Shown here piece after piece: positions 55,207 to 64,000 of a stretch of 64,000 nt of DNA. A model generated the notes under the pieces. It was given only the letters and a program-made list of their open reading frames with translations, was not told where the DNA came from and did no database searches. The position numbers and the translations under genes were made by a program. Every line of letters starts with the position of its first letter. Positions within the stretch are counted from its first letter, which is position 1. The stretch spans positions 11,922,001 through 11,986,000 of the forward strand of contig JAWQUS010000026.1 of NCBI GenBank assembly GCA_036365455.1, read 5' to 3'. Origin of the DNA: Macrosoma leucophasiata (lineage: Eukaryota > Arthropoda > Insecta > Lepidoptera > Hedylidae).

Positions 55207-55400
55207 ATGTTTCTTGCAGAAACAGTGTAAAGTACGAGTAAAATAATATTGCATTGGGAATGAAAGTTCATGATAAATTGATAGATTTGTGTAGAAGTGA
55301 AGTCTAGCGTCCTCGTTCCAAAAATCGTTTCTATTTCGTTAAATGTCTAGCTTTGCAGCAAATACTAAAACATGCTGATTCATACGTGCATACCTCTGTC

Positions 55401-55714
55401 CATAGAGCAACACGGGCCACCGGCCGCGGCGGACCGGAGGGTAGTAGCCATATGCAGGCTTTCCCCTCAGTCAAAGTACAAGCCCAAATGGTCATATGCC
55501 TGTCGCCCAGATATTTAAATGTGTGCTTGAAATTGTTTATGTATTTTGTTAAAGTCAAGGTGTGAGTTTGGTAGTAACAGTCGATTTTTGTAGTGTGAGT
55601 GTGTGTCACACGTAATTTCCACCGCAAAAAATGACAGACTGTTTTGCATCGGTAATACACGTTATGGCTACTCCCCTCCGGTCCACCGCGACCGGAGGGC
55701 CGGGTTGCTCTATG
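55401..55714 (+). mobile_element. hAT-type MITE (hM), complete copy (314 bp)
   Basis: Inverted ends of about 50 bp: catagagcaacacgggccac ... ggcggaccggaggg on the left, mirrored on the right. Flanks CCTCTGTC and CCTCCATC match at six of eight. The interior contains the tgttaaagtcaaggtgtgag and gacagactgttttgcatcgg words. Open frames inside are by-products of the sequence and have no known domain. Confidence 0.8.
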
Positions 55715-55839
55715 CCTCCATCCCATTCCTAAACATGAATAAAATCGCTGGTAGGTGCACAAAATGTCTTTAAACTGTCAAAAACAATATGGGCTCTGTC
55801 TGTCTGTTAATAAAAAGGTCTAATAAATAGTTAATAATA

Positions 55840-56228
55840 TAATAATGGCAACCCATTATACGTCCCACTGCTGGGCACGAGTCTCTCCCCTTTTTTCGGG
55901 GGAGGCCCGAAAAAAAGGGTTTTTTGAAGCGCGCATGGCCCAGCGGCTGGTGTAGTTCGTAAGCGATCTACTCGGTTAAGCACTACGGGCGCGGTCGGGT
56001 AATGTGATGGGTGACCGCTAGTGGCAAATTAAATGCGCGTTTCCGTGCTTCGGAGGGCACGTTAAGCCGTCGGTCCCGGTTGCTATCGATAGATAGCAGT
56101 CGTTAAACCTTATCGGAGGCCTTATGGGCGGTTTGAAAACATCCGACAGCGGGTTGGCCACTAACCACCCACCTCCACCAATCCGCATTGGAGCAGCGAG
56201 GTGGAGTAAGCTCCAGGCCTCCCCCGAA
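55840..56228. repeat. SINE-B with an inverted tail copy
   Basis: 55,840-55,908 is the SINE-B 3' end on minus (attataatgggttgcc mirrored, cccactgctgggcacg). 55,928-56,228 is head and body on plus (gcgcgcatggcccagcgg to gctccaggcctccc). The two parts meet around cgggggaggcc...aaaaaaag, so the tail is folded back onto the front. Confidence 0.75.
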
Positions 56229-56323
56229 AATAAATAGTTAATTACAGGTTATAAAAGTTATATTTGATAGTTTTTACATAAGCGGAGAGTTCCCTTGATA
56301 GATTGTGTCGCCTGTCACGGTGG

Positions 56324-57257
56324 TAGTGTTGGGTAGGACACGCTTTCAGAATGAGTTTGTAAGAGGAGCCTCTTTTTTGTACTGAGCCAGTACTTTGTCA
56401 CACTTCAAATTACGTGAGGCGATGACGTAACGCGAGGCCGCCGACGCGGCGAGGCGGCGAAGTGATTTGACGCGTCGCGGTGCATTTGAAGTAACATGAC
56501 AAAATTTGTCGCGGGACAAAATTTGTACTAACATGACAAAATTTGTCGCGAGACAAAATTTGTACTGGCTCTTACAAAGTGTGTCTGACTCACATTTTGT
56601 AAGGGACAGGACAAATTTTGTCATGCGATACATTTGAAGATTTTGAAGTGACAGAATGGATTTGTTTGTATCTACTAAACATAGTGTTGATAAGATGAAT
56701 ATCGAGAGATATAAATATTTTTAATGATTGAGCTAAGATTAATTTTGTAATTTGTAGGTTTTGCTTAAATTAAAAATTAAGTCACTTTTGATAAAATTAA
56801 CATAATGTCAATAAGTTTTATTATTATAATGATGTGGACTGGCTCAACGCCCGCGGTATTTTTGCGATAGTGGAACGACAATTTCAGCGGTCGTGGTCGC
56901 AATCGTTGGGGTCGTTTGGTCGAACGTACCCTATGTGGTAGTACATTCTTTGTCCTAGTCACACACGTCACACTTGACTTAAGAGTACAAAAGAGCAAAG
57001 ATTACCGCGACATTTTAATACGCGGCGCTTATTAGTCTGTTTTGAGGAGTAGTAGCCTCATTGTCCTCACCTCAGACCAATAACGTTACACTTTTTGTCT
57101 TAGTCACACACGTGACACACTACTTAAGAGTACAAGAGCAAAGAGTAACGCGTCTTAATATTTGAACCAGTACAAATTATATTTTTGTCGCGTCCTTACA
57201 ATGTCAGGTTTTGTCCAGGACAAATGTAAGGCCTCTTGTAAGTCCTACTCAACACTA
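56324..57257. mobile_element. hAT-type element, non-autonomous (934 bp)
   Basis: Ends TAGTGTTGGGTAGGAC and, mirrored, TAGTGTTGAGTAGGAC (15 of 16). CACGGTGG flanks both sides perfectly (56,316-56,323 and 57,258-57,265), an 8-bp duplication. Subterminal region: gacaaaatttgtc palindromes in a 36-bp direct repeat (56,497-56,570) and again near 56,607-56,625, possible transposase-binding sites. Inside, two related 65-bp stretches (gtcacacacgt.acac, cttaagagtac) at 56,950 and 57,095. No transposase frame. Confidence 0.88.
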
Positions 57258-57265
57258 CACGGTGG

Positions 57266-57621
57266 CGTGAAATGTTAAACGATAAACATTTCGACTTTCG
57301 TAATGTTTTCGTAAGCAGATCACGGTGAATATTGCATTTATGTAACTGTAACTTAAGATGCTGCGACTTATTTACGAAACTGTGACCATTTTTATTTTAT
57401 TTTTTAATCGTTTCTTTAGTGACACTATTTCGTAAACCGGCTTATTCACTGTTGGATATTTTACGTTTTCAATAATTAAAAGAATAAGTGCTTACTTACT
57501 ATGCGTGGTACCTACTCAAAAAAATTTAGTATTAAATAGCTCACACTATGTTGTACAAGATGTAGCTGTTTTGATTTAAAAAAATATCATGAACTCTTAT
57601 TTCAAATGTTAAATACTTGTA
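57266..57621. other. no recognisable feature
   Basis: AT-rich, no match. Confidence 0.5.
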
Positions 57622-57830
57622 CCAGAGAATATGTAATCGACGTCCCGCCCGATTTCCCCGCATCACTCAACCTTCTCCCCAATTATGGGCGACGGTTGGT
57701 ATTTTCGACGTGCTACGCACACAGGTGCATGTGTACACAATACACGTCACTGATTGATGTCTGTGTAATAGAGACCAAATTAAGCGTTTGTATGGAATTT
57801 TGGCGGAGTGTCCGCGGTGTGCTTGTACTT
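57622..57830 (+). repeat. repeat F, copy 2
   Basis: Same order as copy 1: gagaatatgtaat, cccgatttccccgcatcac, ggcgacggttggtatttt, gtgctacgcacacaggtgc, gtatggaattttggcggagt, gtccgcggtgtg. Flanks do not match copy 1. Confidence 0.75.
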
Positions 57831-58789
57831 TACACTGTTTCTGCAAGAAACAAAGATTTAAGTCAACGGAAAGTACTGCATAGGTTTTGTTCCGCATTTA
57901 ACTGGGAAAAATATGCACAAAACGGTCGTACCTATCTCCTTATTGCATTGTTTTAGTATTTTCACAGCTGTGTTAAACTGCCTCATTTTGTGAAAAAATA
58001 ACCATATATTCGGCCGCATATTTATGCGGTTTATTCTCGCGGCTGATTTGTTTCGAGCGTTTGGGCGGTTAAAAATAAGAGAATGTCGTGCGGTTAAGGT
58101 TCGTAAGGCTCTAGACAGACAGAATGCATTTCAACTGTATTTCGACTGCAGACTTGCAGTCGATGTACATTTGGCGTGTATTCCAATTGTGTCTATTCCA
58201 ATGACTGCACGCTGTCTGCAAGATTAACTACACGCCAACTGCACATCGATTTGCAGTTTTGTTGCCCTGCAATTGCAAATTGTTTATTTGCAGTCTGAGT
58301 GCAGATGAAATTCCGTCCGTCTTTCTACTGTCTAAAAAAGAGCTCCCCTGACTCAAGCTTAAGGATAAAGAATGAGTTATGTGGGTGCCGTTAAAGCTGT
58401 AAAAATGTTACGTTCGTCGCATTCGCAAGTCCGTTTGCAGGGTTTTTCTTTAATCCTACTGCCGTCTGAATTTTAATTCCAAGAATTCCTCCATCGAAAT
58501 GAAGGTGAAAAGGAAAACTAAAATTATATTTTATTAAGCTTTACATATTATTTTTGAAAATGAAAAAAAAAATGTGTTAAATTATTTTAATTATTAATTT
58601 AATTATTACTGAGTGAAGTTGCTTACGTAAACTTTGCACCAGTCTCTTAGCCGGCGACAACGCTACAAACTAGAAAGATAGCGAGTTTCAATGTTGGTCT
58701 GATGAAAGCGAACCACTGCTGCTACATTATCCCCCTTGCGTAGTCCTTGTATTACAAAACCATAAAATCATTTTCGCAGCGACTAAAAC
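57831..58789. other. no gene seen; imperfect foldback
   Basis: At about 58,150-58,255, gcagtcgatgtacatttggc pairs imperfectly with a mirrored ttggcgtgta/cgatgtgcag stretch about 50 bases on, amid many tgcag words. Not assigned. Confidence 0.45.
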
Positions 58790-58830
58790 ATAAATGTGTC
58801 CGTGATGTTACCTATCACGGACACATTTAT
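58790..58830. repeat. perfect 17-bp hairpin, 7-nt loop
   Basis: ataaatgtgtccgtgat is mirrored exactly around gttacct. Same build as the hairpin at 3,154. Confidence 0.9.
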
Positions 58831-59931
58831 ATTTTGCGCGTACTGCACTTCGTAACTTCGTAATTGTCGATCATCGCGTCCACTTCAATTCTAGAATTAC
58901 GATAGCTTTGGTGGCTAAGCAATAGCAGGCCCCGATCACTGGGACTACTTGTTCACAGAACTCGAGAACAAAACTAGCAATTCATGAGTGTATTCAAGAA
59001 CCTTCGGAGAAAAACGACCGTGATGTAAGGTTAGAACGTAATTCTTACATTAATATTAAAACGTTCCCCGACTTACCCCTTTTAAGGCAATAAGCCTCAG
59101 CTTTGTTATAATTTAAATAATATAGAAAGCTTCCCTCAGAAACCGTAAACTGATATCCTCAAGACAGGGCTGCTCGTCAAGATAAAATAAGGTTCAACCT
59201 TGTTTAGGAAAATTATTATCAATAAACATAATTTCATTATAAATGATGAAATTCAAGTCGATCCAGGCAGGAAAGTCCTGAAGTTGGAAGATTAAAAATA
59301 TACTCGTACATATCGAGATTAACCTTTTTATGTTAAGCTTAAGCTCACATGGTCAAAACATGAAACTAAATGGATAAAAATTCTAGAAATATAGAATTTT
59401 AGCTTTCCCTCTATCAGGTTATATCCGATTAGGCGTTCACCGCAGGCTTAGGTTTATATCATGAAATGATATCTGTCCGTACTTTTGAAGCACCATTCAA
59501 AATGAAGTAACGAATATTCGTGTAGATGTTCAAGTGCCTGTGGCCCATCTTTTCTTGCTCTTACGAATATTGAGGAAGTAGAATTGGAGGTTATAAAAAT
59601 AATTTGACTTCTAAAATGATGATCAGAGTCACATTCGAGATATTTATTTTCCAGATTCAATTGTAAAAAAAAATACTATCGAACCAGTTAAATGTAAGTA
59701 GATATTGTTTTCTACTTAGTGAATATGATTAAACTTGTGATCTGATGTGATTAATTTTAGTGAGCACCTATCAAGGGCTCACTAATATTTGCAACTATAT
59801 TCGCAGGGTGATAGCTCATATTATGTGATTCACTGTAAACTGTAACTAATGTATAATCTTTAGATTACTTCACGCTCATGATTTTATTATTAAATCAAAA
59901 CATTTTATACAATTGTAAATTCAATCTTGCG
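58831..59931. other. no recognisable feature
   Basis: Unmatched sequence before the tandem array. Confidence 0.5.
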
Positions 59932-61850
59932 AAGGAGCAACGTAAGAATATTACTTTCCTTAAAAATGGATTCCATTACAATCCCTCACAACTCAGCGAA
60001 AACCACCGGGGACGGACGCAAGGAAAATATTTGCTTCGCACCTCCTATGGGAGTGCGTGAAGATATTTAAAGGTATTTCCAGGTAAGGTATACCATCTGA
60101 AGCGGTATTTAGGTCGCTGTTGATTACAGTGCCTTCCCCGGAGGTCGGAACTTTACAAGAGCCTTTCACTAGTTGACATGTTGCCACCGTTATTTTTTTT
60201 ACATCATACCGCCCTCTGATAACAAAAGTTTCCACGATGACTAGTCCCATGTAAGTCGTCATCTATTGAGTCAATAGATTTTTTAACAAAAATCTTCAAA
60301 ATATTAATTTAGTATTGTGAGTTTTCTTCTATTTTGCCGTGGAAAAAGAGGTGCCAATTTAGCAACTCTTTTGGTGTGAAAATGTACATCAGCAAAAGTA
60401 ATCTCTTACCACTATTTATTTCACCAGGGACACAACAAAAGAAACATGTGGTGCGCACCTCCCACGAGAAGATACTTAAAGGTATTTCCAGCTAGGTGTC
60501 CTATCTGGAACGGTATTTAGGTCGACGTTGATTACGGGGCCGTTCCCGGAGAGCGCAACTTTTCTAGAGCCTTTGACTGGTTGTGACGTGTTGCCACCGT
60601 CACCTTTTTTGCTTCATGCCACCCACCGATAAGTTTCCACGATGCCTGAAATTTTATAACAAATGCATCAATTAATCATTGTTGGAAGTTTGAATTCTAC
60701 ATTGGCGCTGCGAAATGGGTTTTACAAAAATCAAATTCAGTAACTCTGAATTTGATTTTTGGTATGAATATATTCATCAGCAACAGCAATCAGTTTCTAC
60801 CGTTCATTTCAATTTCAGGGAGGCAACATTACAAACATTTGTTGCTCACCTCCCACGAGTACCCATGAAGATATCTAAAGATATTTCAAGTTAGGTATCC
60901 GCACCGTGCCGTTATTTAGGTCGACGTTAATTACGGCGCCGTTCCCGGAGGGCGCGACTTTTATGGAGCCTTTCACTATTTGAGCCATCTCAAATTGATA
61001 ATTTAAATTTTACATTTGTTTCTCAATTTTAGAATGAAATCCCTTGTCGGGGTTTTCATAGAGTTCATTGAGTTCATCGTTAGCAATCCTGGTATGTATT
61101 GTAATTATCCATAGACGACATAATCACTTTCTTCTTGTCTGTTGTGTACAAGAAGGCAAGTTTTTGCGTTGCTCAAAAATGGGATTCCATTCCGTTCGTT
61201 CGCAATTCAACGGAATTCACCAGGGACGCAACGAAATAAATATATGTGACGCACCTCCTACGTGATCGCCTGAAGAAGATATTTAAAGGTATTTCTATCT
61301 AGGTATTCTACCTGCGGTATTTAGGTCGACGTTGATTACGACTGCGTTCCCGAAGGGCGCAACTTTTCTAGAGCCTCTCACAAGTTGAGCCACCATCTAT
61401 TGATATACCTACATAAGAGACATAAATTTTACTTTTATTCAAAATTTTAGCATTAGGTATGGACTGAGTTGCCTTCTCGGGATTTTCTCAAAATGAGTTC
61501 TTCGTTAGCAATCCTGGTAAAATTATCCATAGACGACGTAATCACTTTCTTTTTCTCTGTATTACATACACGAAGGCAAGTTGGTGCATTGCTCAAAAAT
61601 GTATTGTATTGCGTTAGTTCATAATTCATCGGGAATCGCCAGGGAGAACAAAAGCAACACTTATGCCACATCTACTCGTAACAATAAAACGCGTGAAGAT
61701 ATTTGAAGGTAGGTATCTAGGCCCCAGAAACTTCCAGTTAGGTATCCTATCCTATCTATGTTATTAAGGTCGACGTTGATTACGGCGCGACGCCGTCTCC
61801 GGAGGGCGCAACATTTCTAGAGCTTTCCACAAGTTGAGATGTGCGACCTA
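59932..61850. repeat. tandem array, five diverged units of about 400 bp
   Basis: The landmark aggtcg occurs at 60,111, 60,519, 60,918, 61,323 and 61,767 (steps 408, 399, 405, 444). Each unit has aagatat.t.aaggtattt, tatttaggtcgacgttgatt, a GC-rich core (ttcccggagggcgcaacttt) and gagcctttcac. Several also have gacg.aatcactttctt, aaggcaagtt, gctcaaaaatg and caccagggacgcaac. On minus the core reads VKGSRKVAPSGNGAVINVDL in unit-specific variants: open in units 1-4 and shifted in unit 5. Divergence is highest between cores. The nature is unknown: old satellite, or repeated exons. Confidence 0.8.
60726..60760. repeat. perfect 15-bp hairpin, 5-nt loop
   Basis: aaaaatcaaattcag is mirrored exactly around taact. 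It lies between units 2 and 3 of the tandem array and is absent from the other units. Confidence 0.85.
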
Positions 61851-62372
61851 ACTTCGCCTTTGTTATTGAGACAAATTTTATTTCGTTCGGCTCACAAACA
61901 CAGCCGTCGGCTGTCTGAGCCACTGAGACAGTTTTGTTACGTGTATCGCATCGCACAAACTTGAAGGTGTGTCTCAGACACGAGTCCTAATGGTCTTATT
62001 ATGTTTTGTGTGGGATCAGGTCTCGAAGTGTAAAATTGTTATTTCTCACGAATCTTTACGAAAAAAAAACGTGATAACATTTAAATGTTTGTACTTTCGT
62101 GAAATCAGTTTGTTTTGATCTTATAAAAATAAATGCCTAATAAACAAATGTTATGAAAACTTACGCTACGTAGTTTTCTGTTTCAAGTTAAGACGCATTT
62201 GACATGCCTAATTGCACCGAAAGATCGTTATCGATACCATTTTTAACATAGTTTTTTTTATTTTCAGGTATCTACCATTTAATGGCTCGACACTTCCTAA
62301 GGTACACCTACCAGTCATCACAACTATGATGGTTAGTAAACTGTACAATGAATTTAGTCAATTTGTGTGCAG
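61851..62372. other. no recognisable feature
   Basis: Unmatched sequence. Confidence 0.5.
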
Positions 62373-62675
62373 CATAAAGCAACTCGGTCCACCGGTCGCG
62401 GTGGACCGGAGGGGAGTAGCCATACCGTTTATTACCGATGCAAAACAGTCTGTCATTTTTTGCGGGGGAAATACGTGTGACACACACTCACAAAAATTCG
62501 TCTATTACTACGAAACTCACTCCTTTACTTTAACAAAATACATAAACAATTTCACGCACACATTTAAATATCTGGGCGAAAGGTATAGGACCATTTGGTC
62601 TTGTACTGTGACAGAGGCCTGCATATGGCTACTCCCCTCCGGTCCGTCGCGGCCGGTGGCCCGTGTTGCTCTAAG
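62373..62675 (-). mobile_element. hAT-type MITE (hM), complete copy (303 bp), perfect duplication
   Basis: GTGTGCAG flanks both sides exactly (62,365-62,372 and 62,676-62,683). Ends cataaagcaac and gttgctctaag. The inside is the 55.4-kb copy in the opposite orientation (ttaccgatgcaaaacagtct, ttactttaacaaaatacata). This copy fixes the boundaries and the hAT-type 8-bp duplication for the family. Confidence 0.88.
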
Positions 62676-62793
62676 GTGTGCAGGGATTTATGTTCAAGAA
62701 TATAAACACCATCGCTACTGCATCGGTCTCATAAACCAGCAGTATTCGCTAGCTGCTGCTGCTAATTAAATGTTTACCCAATAATATGCCACG

Positions 62794-62834
62794 GAAATTA
62801 ATGTAGCAACGCTCCAAATTGCTACATTAATTTC
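62794..62834. repeat. perfect 16-bp hairpin, 9-nt loop
   Basis: gaaattaatgtagcaa is mirrored exactly around cgctccaaa. Confidence 0.85.
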
Positions 62835-63034
62835 GAATTTCTGAGGCATTTATAAGTCGTTTGCACACACGCACAGTTGCGAGGCGAGGCGTATCTGTAA
62901 TAGATAAACTCCAACTTCGCAGGTAATGCGAGTATGGTTATAATTTAAAGATCATAATTTTGTGATAGCAGACTTATTGGCGTACAATTATTAATGGGTA
63001 ATAATTATTGGGTAATTACTACAGTCCATGTACA

Positions 63035-63180
63035 GCTACTTAGGGGCCTGTTATTTCCAGCACAGAGGCACAATAACTTAGACCATAGGAGTGGCAATGC
63101 ATCTGTATTGAAATCTCTGTTTTATGTAGATGTTTATAGGCTACAGAGCTTCTTTCTTTTTAATGTAATGGAAGTGGCAA
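63035..63180 (+). repeat. R280 fragment
   Basis: ggggcctgttatttccagca, cagaggcacaataactta, aggagtggcaatgcatctg, gtagatgtttataggctaca, then a mirrored ggaagtggcaa piece of the tail. Confidence 0.55.
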
Positions 63181-64000
63181 TTAAGTGCAGTGCATGCAGT
63201 TGCGAGTGACTCGCTACTGCAGCACCGCGAAAACCGCTCAGAGGCCTCGTAGATGCGCATGTTTGTGTGAGTGTGCCGTTTCGAACGTTTTGTATGTAGT
63301 TTCCATACTGTTCGTATTTGTACTGTGACAGTAGTGTCAATCATTGCCATTTAGAAAAAGTAAAATAATATCATAGGGTATGATTAAAAAAAAACATCTT
63401 CGACTCAGAGAGAAACTTTTAAAATAAATTATACGAGTGTATAAACAAATTTGTTTTTTTTTTCGTATTTTGCGGTGCGACATACGACTATAGTCGCTAT
63501 CATTTTGCGTGTTACTGCAGTAGTTGGGCCTTAATAACACCGGCTAATTGCAGCGCCGTAACTCATCTCTGATTAATTGCCTCATTGCGTAATCTGGACA
63601 TGATTATCGTTGTTTTACCTTGTGCTATGATTTTTTAGGGTGGCACGATTAGCTGTATTTTTATAATAATTTAGAGATTTTGATACTGTAAGTAACATAC
63701 TACCTACTATTGGTACCCAATTTTGAAATCACTTGACAAAGGAATTCGTCCTTCAAGAATGAAAAATATAGATTTTATCAATAAATGTAAGAGATTTGGT
63801 ATACACTTAAGTATGTGTGGTTAGTTCGATTGCAAAGAAACAATTCAAAAGACCCGGCTCGTTCGGCCCGTTCAATTGATTGATTCAAGGTTTAGAATAA
63901 GTCGTTCACTAAATCTGGTTCTATGAAATTGTCCTGTTCTTCGTAATAGCTCAGTTCGTTTGAAGCAGCGAGCCAAATCGATCGATACAGATCATTCATT
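63181..64000. other. no recognisable feature
   Basis: Several T/A runs and short open frames. Nothing matched. Confidence 0.5.

Noticed and set aside
55331..55762. 143-codon minus-strand open frame with HTHTTKI and TLTLTKY motifs
   Set aside because: It lies in the hM MITE. The same 'protein' appears at 37.8, 48.5 and 62.4 kb only because the DNA is repeated. No domain and no consistent start.

Overview
The window looks like insect nuclear DNA, almost certainly from a moth or butterfly. It is AT-rich, has no operon structure, and is dense with transposable elements of lepidopteran type: short Helitrons ending in CTAG|T after a GC-rich hairpin, tRNA-derived SINEs, a Dong/R4-type LINE sitting at a TTA repeat, RTE-like and R1-like LINE tails, a mariner, hAT- and piggyBac-type non-autonomous elements and foldback MITEs. 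I recognise no host protein-coding gene with confidence. One open frame with a membrane segment (33,583-33,921, minus) is the best host-exon candidate, and it is weak. All strong coding signal belongs to transposons.

Layout. 0-8.2 kb: old retroposon pieces, a foldback MITE (931-1,076), a 23-bp perfect hairpin (3,154-3,206), SINEs and a LINE tail. 9.0-10.3 kb: a structurally complete mariner flanked by TA, its transposase broken by two homopolymer indels and one stop. 12.0-13.9 kb: a 5'-truncated Dong/R4-like LINE with a 596-codon open frame. 14.6-31 kb: SINEs, Helitrons, LINE tails and MITEs in mostly unrecognised AT-rich DNA. 31.0-32.0 kb: a piggyBac-like element between TTAA sites. 34.4-37.0 kb: a three-level nest, an R1-like LINE inside a Helitron inside another Helitron. 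41.8-44.0 kb: a locally repeated unit of unknown nature, with a perfect 52-bp inverted repeat between two copies. 44.3-46.4 kb: Helitrons and a 371-bp element with perfect 54-bp inverted ends around a tRNA-like sequence. 48.3-51.2 kb: nested MITEs, then a CR1/L2/Rex-like LINE with a 715-codon open frame. 51.4-57.3 kb: more SINEs, a second tRNA-containing element split by a Helitron, and a 934-bp hAT-type element with a perfect 8-bp target duplication. 59.9-61.85 kb: a tandem array of five diverged units of about 400 bp with a conserved core. 62.4 kb: a hAT-type MITE with a perfect 8-bp duplication.

The parts form a transposon ecology rather than a pathway. A poly-A-tailed 280-bp retroposon ('R280' here) occurs at least 17 times. 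'SINE-C' shares its 3' end with a LINE present as three tails, which suggests mobilisation by that LINE. The nests give an order of insertion. R280, SINE-A, SINE-B, SINE-C, repeat F, repeat H, element E, hM and the Helitron letters are local labels, not database names. All boundaries were read by eye, so ends without a target duplication are uncertain by tens of bases. No similarity search was possible.
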